From assembly GCA_934204655.1 (NCBI GenBank), contig CAKPZJ010000018.1:1-50208 (forward strand): a stretch of 50,208 nucleotides of DNA, written 5' to 3'. The notes beneath the pieces were generated by a model. That model was not told the DNA's origin and did not search any database. It worked only from the letters and a program-made list of their open reading frames with translations. This document shows positions 8,902-17,087 of the stretch, in pieces; within the stretch, counting starts at the first letter, position 1, and the number at the start of each line of letters is the position of its first letter. This DNA comes from an uncultured Prevotella sp. Its GTDB lineage: Bacteria; Bacteroidota; Bacteroidia; Bacteroidales; Bacteroidaceae. A program made the position numbers and the translations under genes.

Positions 8902-9444
8902 CTACTTGAGGATATACACAAACGACACACCGGCCCGCAGTGGGGCGGGCGACCATTTGCTGCAGTTGGCGCGGCTGGGCACCTCGACATCGGTGCCCTC
9001 TTCGTAATGCTTCTCGTGGCGGTGCAGCAGGCCCACGCCCAGGCTGCCCTCTAAGCTCCAGTGGCGGCTCAGCACAAAGCTGTAGCCATAGGTGAGTCCG
9101 CCGCCGAGGGCATCGCCGTTGTGCCGGCAGTCCTGGTGGCGCAGGTTGTAGTGGGTGGCCACACCCATGAGTCCTATGAAGTGGCCGGCCTGTGGGCGGG
9201 CGCTCAGCCAGTAGCGTAGCTCGGGCGTAAAGGCTTCGCCCTTGACATGGATGTCGCTTATGCCGAGTCGGCTCACGATGCCTTCGACGTTGAGTGTGAC
9301 ATGGCGGTTCATGCGAAACTCTACGCCCAGGTTGGGCGACTCTGCCATCCAGTACAGAGCATTGGTCTTCAGACTGATGCGCTGCGCGGTGGCCGTGGCC
9401 ATACTGCCGATAAGTAGCAGCAACATTGCTATCTTTCTATTCAT
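8902..9444 (-). CDS. DUF3575 family outer membrane protein
   Basis: The 180-residue product has a signal peptide (MNRKIAMLLLLIGSMATATAQ). Directly after it comes the family-typical stretch SLKTNALYWMAESPNLGVEF, then alternating strands typical of a small outer membrane barrel, ending VSFVYILK. DUF3575 proteins are frequent in Bacteroidales, often near fimbrial (FimA/Mfa) clusters, but no fimbrillin gene is visible in this window. An earlier ATG at 9468 is in frame; 9444 was preferred because it begins the signal peptide. It lies 38 bases after the glycosyltransferase gene and 26 bases before the OmpA/TPR gene, consistent with one transcript. Confidence 0.8.
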   Translation of the reverse strand: MNRKIAMLLLLIGSMATATAQRISLKTNALYWMAESPNLGVEFRMNRHVTLNVEGIVSRLGISDIHVKGEAFTPELRYWLSARPQAGHFIGLMGVATHYNLRHQDCRHNGDALGGGLTYGYSFVLSRHWSLEGSLGVGLLHRHEKHYEEGTDVEVPSRANCSKWSPAPLRAGVSFVYILK

Positions 9445-9482
9445 ATCTGTAGGTGTTATATGTATCATCGCTTGGGGTCTGA

Positions 9483-10295
9483 TTAGATAATGTGGCGAAA
9501 CAGCTGGTCGAACTGGTCAAACTGCGGGGCCTCGCCGTCGGCCAGGGGAGCCATCATCCAGCACAGGCGGCTGTCGTGGTACATCGACGCAACCAGCGAG
9601 AAGGTGCTGGGAGCCCCTATGATGTACTGGCAGCGCGACAGCAGGCACAGGTCTTCGCCCGGGGTGCCCGTGGCGAACGACAGCGCCACGCCGGGCAGCT
9701 CCTGCTCGTACAGTGCGCGGTTCAGCGAGGGGTCGTTTCCGCATATATATATATGTACGGGCTGCGACTGCGAGGCCACGAAGCGCCGTATGTAGTCTAT
9801 ATACACTGGGTCGTCGTAATAGTAACGCCCATTCATCCATGTGCGGTAGTCGCCCCGGCGTATGTGTACACCTAAGCGCAGCCCCTGGCTGCCACCGGTC
9901 CGGGCTATGTAGCTATCGGTGGCACGGCTCACCTTGGGGCAGAAGGCGAAGAGGCTCCGGATGTCCTGCTTGTACTTCAGAAACAGGTCGTAGTAGCGTA
10001 CATACCAGCCCTCGACCATCAGCCATCGGTGGGTGTCCATCAGGCGCTGGGCTTCGGGGTTGCCATCGGGGCTGTCGAAGCTGGCCGTGGGCAGCAAGCC
10101 CACGCGGGCCGCGCCCTTGGCCAAGGCGTACACAGCGAAGTTGTGCCAGCGCGTGTGGCCGATGTGGAAGTAGGGATACTTATAGGCAAAGCGCATGGAA
10201 ACCGTGTGGCGGCCGTGCTCGCGGGCCCAGGCGTAGACGTGGCCGTACTGCAACAGATTGTTGCACATCCTTCCCTTGTCTCTTACGAACAGCAT
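9483..10295 (-). CDS. Glycosyltransferase family 11-like (alpha-1,2-fucosyltransferase type)
   Basis: The 270-residue product shows the GT11 hallmarks: an N-terminal MCNNLLQYGHVYAWA helix, the nucleotide-sugar motif LGVHIRRGDYRTW with the HxRRGDY signature (about residue 143), a later YICGNDPSLN strand, and the C-terminal APSTFSLVASMYHD motif. GT11 enzymes transfer fucose or related sugars in an alpha-1,2 linkage; the actual acceptor is unknown. There is no signal peptide, so it is cytoplasmic. The start lies 4 bases after the LtaS-like gene, which indicates translation from the same message. It probably decorates a surface glycan made or modified by the neighbouring envelope genes (inference). 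Confidence 0.8.
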   Translation of the reverse strand: MLFVRDKGRMCNNLLQYGHVYAWAREHGRHTVSMRFAYKYPYFHIGHTRWHNFAVYALAKGAARVGLLPTASFDSPDGNPEAQRLMDTHRWLMVEGWYVRYYDLFLKYKQDIRSLFAFCPKVSRATDSYIARTGGSQGLRLGVHIRRGDYRTWMNGRYYYDDPVYIDYIRRFVASQSQPVHIYICGNDPSLNRALYEQELPGVALSFATGTPGEDLCLLSRCQYIIGAPSTFSLVASMYHDSRLCWMMAPLADGEAPQFDQFDQLFRHII

Positions 10296-10299
10296 AGCG

Positions 10300-12435
10300 T
10301 TACTTATGGTTATTACCGGGTGTGAGACGGTCGCCTATCATGCGGTCCATGTACGACTGGATGATGGCCTTGCACTCGCGCTCCATCTGGCCTTGGACAG
10401 CTATGTGGCCCACCAGGTTGGTACGCATCAGGTAGTCGTCTAGGCGGTACATACCCACCACTCGGCTGCCGTCGAACTGCATGACGTAGCCGTACTTGCA
10501 GTACTGGTACACGCCGTTAAGGTAGTTGATGGCCCATGTCTGCTCGGGCGGCGTATGGAAGAGGTCGCAGCCGAAGCCCACGTAAGGTTCGTCGTAGCCT
10601 AAGTAGCCCAGGACGGTGGGCATGATGTCTATCTGCTGGGCGATGGCGTCGCGCATGCCCGGGCGGATGTCGCCCGAGGGGTCGTAGATGATGATGGGCG
10701 AGCAGAAGCCGCCTATGTCCGACGAGAACTCGGCATGGTCGCTCAGGTTGGTATGGTCTGACGTGATAACGAACAGCGTATTCTTGAACCAAGGCTGCTG
10801 GCGCGCGGTGTCGAAGAAGCGGCGCAGGGCGTTGTCGGTATAGCGGATGCACTTGTGGATAACGATGCCCTCCTCGGGGAACTTCTGCTTGTAGCGGTCG
10901 GGAATGTGGTAGGGGTGGTGGCTCGAAGCTGTGAAGAGGGCGGTGACAAAGGGCTCGTGGAAGTCGCTCATCTTGGTGGCGTAGTACTGCATAAACGGCT
11001 CGTCCCAGATGGCCCAGTAGCCGTCGAAGTCGGCATTGCCGTGGTAACGCTTGTCCTTGTCAAAGTCTTCACGCCCAAAGTAGCCCTTAAACCCCGTAGC
11101 ATTGGCGAAGCCGTTAAAGCCCATGCTGCCAGTACGGGCACCGTGGAAGAAGGCCGAGTAGTAACCCTTCTGACCCAAGTAACCGGCCAGGCCGCTCAGA
11201 TGGTTGAGCGACTGAGGCGTTAGGATGAAGGGCTTGATAAACATAGGGACGCTGGAGAGGATAGAGGGCATGCCGTCGATACTCTTACGACCGTTGCAGT
11301 AAGAGTAGCGGAAGGTGGCGCTGTGGGCAACTAACGAATCGGTAAAGGGAGTGTAGCCCTTGTAGCCAGGGCCCAGCGCGGTGCGTGCCAGACTGCCGAT
11401 ATACTCACGGCCAAAACTCTCAATGATGATGACAACCACGTTCTTGCGCTTGCGCATGCCCTGGTGGTCAGGGCGGTGCAGCGGCGAGTAGATGGCGTCG
11501 AGCTGGGCCTTGTCTGGGTAGTATCCGGGGTCGGTAAACACGGCCTTGCCGTAGGTGCGGATGATGGCAAAGGGGGTGTTGAGCACCAGCGCCACCTCAG
11601 TGGGGCGGTAGGTGTACTCGTTGGCATTGCCTAAGGCCACGGGCCGTATGTCACGGTGGCGCCATCCGCCTATAGGGGCGGTGGCTACGAGTATCAGGGT
11701 GATGGCGGCACATATACGTGCTGTCCACAGACGGGCGGGTCGGCCCCGCCATGTCTTGTAAGCCACATAGGCAGTCGCGATGGCTATCAGGTAGTTGTAC
11801 CAGTGGTTGAGCAGGCCGCCCCTGATGCCACTCACGCAGTACACGCCCGCCACCACCAGGCTGGCCACCTGCAGGGGATAGTACACGCGTAGGTCTGTGC
11901 GGCTCCTGTCTATGCGGGGCGTAAAGTAGAGCTTCCACAGGGCATAGATGAGTACGGCGGCCATCACCACGAGGTACCAGTGATGCAGGAGTTCCACTCC
12001 GAATATCGCCGTGAGGTTGTCCTCGCCCTTAAACTCGGTGAATACGCTGGCCGAGGTACGTCGCAGCGTGTAGCGGAAGTAGACTGAGTCGGCCAGGTTG
12101 ACCGCTAAGGCCAGGCTGTTGATGACTATGAATACCCACTTACACACCCGTTGGTAGGTGGCGTTCTCCTTATAGTGCAGGGGTAACAGTATGAGCACGA
12201 TGTACACTACGTTGGTGTACATGATACCCGGCGTGTCAAAAACCACGCCTCCCCACATCAGGCGGGCCAGGTGGCCCTCGCTCACGCTTTGTGCAAAATA
12301 GCTATAGTTTTCCAGCAGATATTCCACGCGGGCCAGGGTGTACACCACGAACACCAGCAGGAGATTAAAACTGACAGCCATAAACGGCGAGACTACAGAA
12401 CGTTCTAAATGAAGTGACTTAAATCGTGAAAACAT
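10300..12435 (-). CDS. LtaS-like sulfatase / phosphoglycerol transferase family membrane enzyme
   Basis: The 711-residue product has an N-terminal membrane region of about five helices (residues ~15-280) followed by a periplasmic sulfatase-fold domain. The domain contains VVVIIIESFGREYIG (metal-binding acidic residue), a likely nucleophile region NGRKSIDGMPSILS, FHGARTGSMGF, and the late SDHTNLSDH metal site. LtaS-family enzymes move phosphoglycerol or phosphoethanolamine groups onto envelope glycans or lipids. In Gram-negatives the substrate is usually not lipoteichoic acid. It is the first gene of the five-gene minus-strand run and has a TAATTTTG promoter 24 bases upstream. Confidence 0.85.
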   Translation of the reverse strand: MFSRFKSLHLERSVVSPFMAVSFNLLLVFVVYTLARVEYLLENYSYFAQSVSEGHLARLMWGGVVFDTPGIMYTNVVYIVLILLPLHYKENATYQRVCKWVFIVINSLALAVNLADSVYFRYTLRRTSASVFTEFKGEDNLTAIFGVELLHHWYLVVMAAVLIYALWKLYFTPRIDRSRTDLRVYYPLQVASLVVAGVYCVSGIRGGLLNHWYNYLIAIATAYVAYKTWRGRPARLWTARICAAITLILVATAPIGGWRHRDIRPVALGNANEYTYRPTEVALVLNTPFAIIRTYGKAVFTDPGYYPDKAQLDAIYSPLHRPDHQGMRKRKNVVVIIIESFGREYIGSLARTALGPGYKGYTPFTDSLVAHSATFRYSYCNGRKSIDGMPSILSSVPMFIKPFILTPQSLNHLSGLAGYLGQKGYYSAFFHGARTGSMGFNGFANATGFKGYFGREDFDKDKRYHGNADFDGYWAIWDEPFMQYYATKMSDFHEPFVTALFTASSHHPYHIPDRYKQKFPEEGIVIHKCIRYTDNALRRFFDTARQQPWFKNTLFVITSDHTNLSDHAEFSSDIGGFCSPIIIYDPSGDIRPGMRDAIAQQIDIMPTVLGYLGYDEPYVGFGCDLFHTPPEQTWAINYLNGVYQYCKYGYVMQFDGSRVVGMYRLDDYLMRTNLVGHIAVQGQMERECKAIIQSYMDRMIGDRLTPGNNHK

Positions 12436-12458
12436 GTGCCTCTTATTAATAATAGGTG

Positions 12459-12488
12459 CAAAATTAGCAATTATTTGCTACAAATAAT
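12459..12488 (-). promoter_or_regulatory. Promoter of the LtaS-like operon with an overlapping palindrome
   Basis: On the minus strand TAATTTTG (12459-12466) fits the -7 consensus. Just upstream, ATTATTTG-CTA-CAAATAAT (12470-12488) is a perfect 8-bp inverted repeat with a 3-base centre. It covers the spacer and most of the -33 region, so it could be an operator. Confidence 0.55.
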
Positions 12489-12578
12489 CGTGCTGCGGCT
12501 GAAAATAAAAGGAAAATGACAATTTTTCCTGTTTCCATAACCCTCTCGGCCCTGGCCATCCTCCTCATTGTGTTGCAG

Positions 12579-12655
12579 ATGATGGCTCCCAGCGTGCTAA
12601 TGACGGCTCCCAGTGTGCCAATGATGGCTCCCAGTATTGAAAAGGTCGGTCTATA
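12579..12655 (+). repeat. Dispersed repeat, copy 2 (core only, three 21-bp units)
   Basis: Three adjacent 21-bp units (12579-12599, 12600-12620, 12621-12641) of the type ATGAYGGCTCCCAGYGTGCYA are followed by AAAGGTCGGTCTATAC (12641-12656). The left palindrome and the A/T-rich arms seen in other copies are missing. It lies between the LtaS-like gene and rpmH. Confidence 0.75.
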
Positions 12656-12663
12656 CAAACAAA

Positions 12664-12690
12664 AAGGAGCAAAGTGTGACTTTGCTCCTT
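12664..12690 (-). terminator. rpmH terminator
   Basis: AAGGAGCAAAG (12664-12674) pairs with CTTTGCTCCTT (12680-12690) around a 5-base loop. On the minus strand TTTTTGTTTG follows. It lies 34 bases after the rpmH stop. Confidence 0.85.
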
Positions 12691-12723
12691 CTTATTTCTT
12701 CTGCGATGAGTATCTGCAGACAA

Positions 12724-12879
12724 TTACTTGCCGTGATGCTCGTCAGAAACAGTTAACTTCTTGCGGCCATGAGCACGGCGAGAAGCCAGTACGCGGCGGC
12801 CGTTCTTAGTAGCCATTCTCTCACGGAAACCGTGCTTGTTTACACGACGACGGTTGTGTGGCTGAAATGTTCTTTTCAT
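12724..12879 (-). CDS. rpmH: 50S ribosomal protein L34
   Basis: The 51-residue basic protein begins [20 protein letters not shown], continues [20 protein letters not shown] and ends with [12 protein letters not shown]. The N-terminal two thirds match the universal L34 pattern (KRTFQPSxxRRxRxHGFRxRMxTxxGRxVLxxRRxKGR). It is a component of the large ribosomal subunit. It has its own promoter and terminator and is divergent from efp, so it is probably monocistronic. The short acidic and His-containing tail is longer than in E. coli L34. Confidence 0.97.
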   Translation of the reverse strand: MKRTFQPHNRRRVNKHGFRERMATKNGRRVLASRRAHGRKKLTVSDEHHGK

Positions 12880-12973
12880 TCTGTTGTTATTTTATTTGTT
12901 ATTATTCCGGTCGAAATGGTACTCTCGGCAGATGGCGGAGTGCCTTCCAGCGAGTTCACACCTTTTTGGGTTG

Positions 12974-13005
12974 CAAAAGTACTCATTATTTTTGAATTAA
13001 CAAAG
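12974..13005 (-). promoter_or_regulatory. rpmH promoter
   Basis: On the minus strand TTTG (-33, about 13002-13005) and TACTTTTG (-7, 12974-12981) are separated by about 19 bases, the expected Bacteroidetes spacing. Transcription would start near 12969, leaving a leader of about 90 bases. Confidence 0.75.
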
Positions 13006-13056
13006 GATATGGCGAATTTTTCGGTGATAATTAGGCGTTTTTTTAATAAAATGTAG

Positions 13057-13064
13057 TAACTTTG
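13057..13064 (+). promoter_or_regulatory. efp promoter -7 element
   Basis: TAACTTTG at 13057-13064 fits TAnnTTTG; no clear -33 box was found. It gives a leader of about 30 bases to the efp ATG at 13103. Confidence 0.6.
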
Positions 13065-13102
13065 CAGCGCTTTTAGCAGACATCAATACATTATATAGCA
13101 AT

Positions 13103-13669
13103 ATGATTAACTCACAGGAAATCAAAATCGGAACTTGCATCCGCATGGATGGCAAGATCTGGACTTGCATCGACTTCCAGCACAGAAAGCCGGGCAAAGG
13201 TAACACCGTTATGATTACCAAACTGAAGAATGTAGCTGACGGCCGTGTGCTGGAACGTACCTTCCAGATTGGCTTCAAGCTCGAGGACGTGCGCGTAGAG
13301 CGTCGCCCCTATCAGTATCTCTACGAGGATGCCACTGGCCGTATCTTCATGAACCAGGAAACATTCGAACAGATACCTATCCCTTCTCACCAGATTACCG
13401 GTGTTGAGTATATGAAGGAAGGCGACGTAGTCGAGGTGGTTACCGATACCTCTGACGGCACCATCCTGCTGGCCGAGATGCCTGTAAAGACTACGCTGAA
13501 GGTTACACACAGCGAGCCGGGCATCAAGGGCAATACCGCTACTAACGCCACTAAGCCTGCTACACTCGAGTCGGGTGCCACCATCCGTGTGCCCCTCTTC
13601 GTCAACGAGGGTGAGACCATCCAGGTTGACACCCGCGACGGCAGCTACCTGGGCCGCGTAAGCGAGTAA
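13103..13669 (+). CDS. efp: Elongation factor P
   Basis: The 188-residue protein has the usual EF-P length and three beta-barrel domains. EF-P binds between the P and E sites and relieves ribosome stalling at polyproline stretches. The apical loop of domain I reads KPGKGNT, with Lys32 at the tip, the position that carries the lysine-type modification in many bacteria. No EpmA or EpmB gene is in the window. The C-terminal domain contains the family pattern SGATIRVPLFVNEGETIQVDTRDGSYLGRV. It is preceded by its own promoter and followed by a hairpin terminator. Confidence 0.97.
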   Translation: MINSQEIKIGTCIRMDGKIWTCIDFQHRKPGKGNTVMITKLKNVADGRVLERTFQIGFKLEDVRVERRPYQYLYEDATGRIFMNQETFEQIPIPSHQITGVEYMKEGDVVEVVTDTSDGTILLAEMPVKTTLKVTHSEPGIKGNTATNATKPATLESGATIRVPLFVNEGETIQVDTRDGSYLGRVSE

Positions 13670-13712
13670 CCCACACACCGACATCAACCCATTGCCGTAA
13701 GGCAATCGCGAA

Positions 13713-13774
13713 GACAACCTATATCTCTGGCACCGGCCCCACAGCCGTGTCAAGGATATAGGTTGTCGGCGTTT
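13713..13774 (+). terminator. efp terminator
   Basis: GACAACCTATATC (13713-13725) pairs with GATATAGGTTGTC (13755-13767), followed by GGCGTTTT. The loop is long (29 bases) and has its own CGGC/GCCG stem. It ends 28 bases before the next ATG. Confidence 0.75.
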
Positions 13775-13801
13775 TACGGACATATATACCGCTTGCATAC
13801 T

Positions 13802-14842
13802 ATGAAATATAGCTTTATCATTCCTGTCTTCAACCGTCCCGACGAGGTAGACGAACTGTTGGAGAGCCTGAGCAGGCAGACGTTGTGCGACTTTGAGGTC
13901 GTGGTGGTCGAGGACGGTTCTTCTGTCCCCTGCCGCGATGTGTGCGACCGTTATGCCGGCCGTCTCGACATACATTATTATAATAAGGAGAACTCGGGCC
14001 CTGGTCAGAGTCGCAATTACGGAGCCGAGCGCGCGCATGGCGAGTACCTTATCGTGCTCGATTCGGATGTGGTGCTGCCCGAGGGGTATCTGCGGGCTGT
14101 CGACGAAGAACTGGCGCAGCGTCCGGCCGATGCCTTTGGCGGTCCCGACAGCGCTCATCCGTCGTTCACGCCCGTTCAGAAAGCCATATCTTACTCGATG
14201 ACCAGTTTCTTCACCACTGGCGGCATACGCGGAGGCAAGAAGAAGTTGGACAAGTTCTACCCCCGCTCTTTCAACATGGGCATCCGCCGCGACGTTTACC
14301 AACATCTGGGTGGTTTTTCACGGATGCGCTTCGGCGAGGACATCGACTTCTCCATCCGTATCTTTCGGGCTGGGTGTCGCTGTAGGCTCTTCCCACAGGC
14401 GTGGGTGTGGCACAAGCGCCGCACGGACTTCCGAAAATTTTGGCGGCAAGTGTACAATAGCGGCATAGCCCGTATCAACCTGTATAAGAAGTACCCCGAT
14501 AGCCTGCGGCTGGTACACCTGTTGCCCATGGTGTTTACCGTGGGGGTGTCCGTGCTGGCGTTGCTCATCGTGGTGGGCCTCGGCTTTCTGATAGCAGGCA
14601 GTCATGCCGTGCTGGGCACCTGGCTTGCCTTGCTGGGTGTGGTGCCCCTGTTGCTCTATGCCCTCCTTATCCTGACAGATGCCACCCGCGTGAGTGGCAG
14701 TGTGCGCGTGGGATGCCTCAGTGTGGCCTCGGCTTTCATTCAGCTCATGGGCTACGGCTGCGGTTTCCTCTCTGCCTGGTGGCGCCGCTGCGTGCGCGGC
14801 CAGAGCGAGTTCAGCGCCTTTGACAAAACGTTCTACAAGTAG
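13802..14842 (+). CDS. Family 2 glycosyltransferase with C-terminal membrane segments
   Basis: The 346-residue product starts directly with the GT-A fold (MKYSFIIPVFNRPDEVDELL). It has VVVVEDGSS, the ENSGPGQSRN nucleotide-sugar segment and LIVLDSDVVLP with the DxD-type acidic pair (about residues 93-95). A GEDIDFSIRI acidic acceptor motif follows. Two or three hydrophobic helices lie near the C-terminus (about 240-315), suggesting membrane association. The ATG at 13802 was chosen because the first beta-strand begins there; an upstream ATG at 13763 lies inside the efp terminator. radC follows after 12 bases. The donor and acceptor sugars cannot be told from sequence. Confidence 0.85.
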   Translation: MKYSFIIPVFNRPDEVDELLESLSRQTLCDFEVVVVEDGSSVPCRDVCDRYAGRLDIHYYNKENSGPGQSRNYGAERAHGEYLIVLDSDVVLPEGYLRAVDEELAQRPADAFGGPDSAHPSFTPVQKAISYSMTSFFTTGGIRGGKKKLDKFYPRSFNMGIRRDVYQHLGGFSRMRFGEDIDFSIRIFRAGCRCRLFPQAWVWHKRRTDFRKFWRQVYNSGIARINLYKKYPDSLRLVHLLPMVFTVGVSVLALLIVVGLGFLIAGSHAVLGTWLALLGVVPLLLYALLILTDATRVSGSVRVGCLSVASAFIQLMGYGCGFLSAWWRRCVRGQSEFSAFDKTFYK

Positions 14843-14854
14843 CACCGCGACAGC

Positions 14855-15544
14855 ATGGCACAACGTCTTAACATCAACCAGTGGGCCGAGGAAGACCGGC
14901 CGCGCGAGCGGTTGGCCGCTATGGGTGCCGAGGCTCTGAGCAATGCCGAGCTGCTGGCTATCCTCATCGGGTCGGGCACGCCAGAGAAGAGTGCCGTAGA
15001 CCTGATGAAGGAGATATTGGCCGACTGCTGTAACAACCTGAACCGTCTGGGCAAGATGTCGCTGCACGATCTGCAGCGCTACAAGGGCATGGGGCCGGCC
15101 AAGGCGGTCACAGTGCTGGCCGCCTGTGAACTGGGCAAGCGCCGGCAGGCCGAACGGGCCGAGGAGCGGCCTACGATGGGCAGCGCCGAGGCCATCTATA
15201 GCCTGATGCGGCCCAAGATGCAGGACCTGGATGTCGAGGAGGCGTGGGTACTGCTGATGAACCAGGCTTTCAAGCTCATCAGGGCAGTGCGCATCAGCCA
15301 CGGGGGCATCAGCGAGACGGCCGTCGACGTGCGGGTCATCCTGCGCGAGGCGCTACTGGCCAACGCCACCGTGCTGGCTCTCAGTCACAACCATCCCAGT
15401 GGCAGTCCACGCCCCAGCGGTGATGACGACCGCCTCACCGACCGTGTGCGCCGCGCCTGCGACACTATGCGTATCTACTTTCTGGACCACGTCATCGTGA
15501 CCGACGGAGCCTACTACAGTTACCGCGACCAGGGCAAAATCTGA
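14855..15544 (+). CDS. radC: RadC family JAB-domain protein
   Basis: The 229-residue protein has an N-terminal helix-hairpin-helix region (about residues 20-95, with YKGMGPAKAVTVLAACELGKR) and a C-terminal JAB/MPN domain. The JAMM metal site HNHPSGSPRPSGDD is complete (about residues 176-189). RadC proteins are widespread and were once linked to DNA repair, but their role is unsettled. The gene lies 12 bases behind the glycosyltransferase and shares no obvious pathway with it. Confidence 0.93.
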   Translation: MAQRLNINQWAEEDRPRERLAAMGAEALSNAELLAILIGSGTPEKSAVDLMKEILADCCNNLNRLGKMSLHDLQRYKGMGPAKAVTVLAACELGKRRQAERAEERPTMGSAEAIYSLMRPKMQDLDVEEAWVLLMNQAFKLIRAVRISHGGISETAVDVRVILREALLANATVLALSHNHPSGSPRPSGDDDRLTDRVRRACDTMRIYFLDHVIVTDGAYYSYRDQGKI

Positions 15545-15687
15545 GGGAGCCGCTGTGGCTCTGGCGCTAACCATCAGCCGCTCAGTGGGGTGGGCTCCCA
15601 GCCGCCCCCTTACCTCTTTTTAAAGGATGGCCGATACTTTTTGCCCCCGCAGTAGCCGTGGGCGTTATATTTTTTGTACTTTTGCAT

Positions 15688-15750
15688 AAGATAGGCTTCA
15701 CCTCGGGCATTTGAGCAAGCTCATGCCGCTCGGTGGGCACTATCTTCGCA
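15688..15750 (+). promoter_or_regulatory. Hairpin cassette with terminal promoter-like sequence, copy 1
   Basis: An imperfect palindrome runs from AAGATAG (15688) to CTATCTT (15740), centred on GAGC-AA-GCTC with flanking GGCAT/ATGCC and CACC/GGTG. Its right end, GCACTATCTTCGCA, holds TATCTTCG (15741-15748), a one-off match to TAnnTTTG. Its left end mirrors this. A related cassette occurs at 21211-21270. A separate TACTTTTG at 15677-15684 is a full -7 match just upstream. Confidence 0.55.
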
Positions 15751-15768
15751 GTATAAATGACAAAAGCT

Positions 15769-17073
15769 ATGAATAGCAGACTATACGAGTTGTACAAGCA
15801 ACACCCCATTATCACCACCGACAGCCGTAACTGTCCCGAGGGAAGTATCTTCATAGCCCTTAAAGGGGCGTCATTCGATGGCAATAAGTTTGCCCAGACA
15901 GCGCTGGACAAGGGCTGCGCCTATGCGGTGATAGACAATCCTGATTACGATAAGGCCGACGGCCGCCACATCTTGGTGCCCGATGCACTGGTAGCTTATA
16001 AGGAGCTGGCCCGCGAGCATCGCCGCCAGTTTGATATACCGGTCATCGGTATTACCGGAACCAACGGCAAGACCACCACGAAGGAACTGGTGTCGGCCGT
16101 GCTGGCCGAGCGCTACCGCGTGATGCACACCGAGGCCAATTATAATAATGATGTAGGCGTGCCGAAGACGCTGCTGCGACTGGCGCCAGAGCATCAGATA
16201 GCCGTAGTGGAGATGGGCGCTTCGCACCCGGGTGACATTAAGCGCTTGGTCGATTACGTGGAGCCCACCTGTGGTCTCATTACCAATGTGGGAAGAGCTC
16301 ACCTGCAGGGCTTCGGCTCCTTTGAGGGCGTGATGCGCACCAAGGGCGAACTCTATGACTATCTGCGGGCCCACGATTGCCTGACCTTTGTTGATGCGGC
16401 TAACCCCTACCTCACCAAGATGGTGGCCGAACGCTGCCTGGCACCTACTGAGACTTACTCAGCCGATGCTACCCTGCCAGCCGAAGTGGTGGGCCGGGTG
16501 GTGAGCAGTGCCCCTTTCCTCTGTTTTGAGTGGCAGGTGCGGGGCCAGAGTACGTCTCATCGTGTACAGACCCATCTCATAGGCACCTACAATATTACCA
16601 ATATGCTGGCCGCCATCACTGTGGGCCTGCACTTCGGGGTCGGGGCGTCTCAGATAAGCCACGCCCTGGAAGCCTATGTACCCAGCAATAACCGGTCGCA
16701 GCTCACCGTGACTGCGCAGAACCGCCTTATCGTTGACGCGTACAACGCTAATCCCACCAGCATGCGCGCGGCGCTCGACAACTTTGCCTATATGCAGGTG
16801 CCGCATAAGATGGCTATCCTGGGAGACATGCGCGAGCTGGGCGAAGCCTCTGCCGAGGAGCACCAGCATGTCGTGGACCACATAGCCGAACTGGGCCTCA
16901 CCGACGTGTGGCTTGTGGGCAGCGAGTTTGCCAAGACCCGCTGCGCCTACCGCAAGTTTGCCGATGTCGAAGAGGTCAAGGAGGCCTTGGCCAACCATCG
17001 CCCCACCGACCACTACATACTCATCAAGGGCAGCAACGGCATACGGCTCTACGAGTTGCCAGCCCTGTTGTAA
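15769..17073 (+). CDS. murF: UDP-N-acetylmuramoyl-tripeptide--D-alanyl-D-alanine ligase
   Basis: MurF adds D-Ala-D-Ala to UDP-MurNAc-tripeptide in the cytoplasm, the last soluble step of peptidoglycan precursor synthesis. The product is about 434 residues. The N-terminal domain contains ITTDSRNCPEGSIFIALKG (uridine site). The ATP-binding P-loop VIGITGTNGKTTTKELV is followed by HTEANYNNDVGVPKTLL and EMGASHPGDI. The C-terminal domain has VDAYNANPTSMRAAL and LGDMRELG. Two ATGs are possible, 15757 and 15769. I prefer 15769 because a start at 15757 would leave only a few bases of leader after the TATCTTCG element. ddl, whose product supplies the substrate, is about 7 kb downstream. Confidence 0.95.
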   Translation: MNSRLYELYKQHPIITTDSRNCPEGSIFIALKGASFDGNKFAQTALDKGCAYAVIDNPDYDKADGRHILVPDALVAYKELAREHRRQFDIPVIGITGTNGKTTTKELVSAVLAERYRVMHTEANYNNDVGVPKTLLRLAPEHQIAVVEMGASHPGDIKRLVDYVEPTCGLITNVGRAHLQGFGSFEGVMRTKGELYDYLRAHDCLTFVDAANPYLTKMVAERCLAPTETYSADATLPAEVVGRVVSSAPFLCFEWQVRGQSTSHRVQTHLIGTYNITNMLAAITVGLHFGVGASQISHALEAYVPSNNRSQLTVTAQNRLIVDAYNANPTSMRAALDNFAYMQVPHKMAILGDMRELGEASAEEHQHVVDHIAELGLTDVWLVGSEFAKTRCAYRKFADVEEVKEALANHRPTDHYILIKGSNGIRLYELPALL

Positions 17074-17087
17074 CCCCCATAGCCGAT

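Noticed and set aside
13112..14305. 397-codon minus-strand frame spanning efp and the GT2 gene
   Set aside because: It crosses the efp terminator and two well-supported genes on the other strand.
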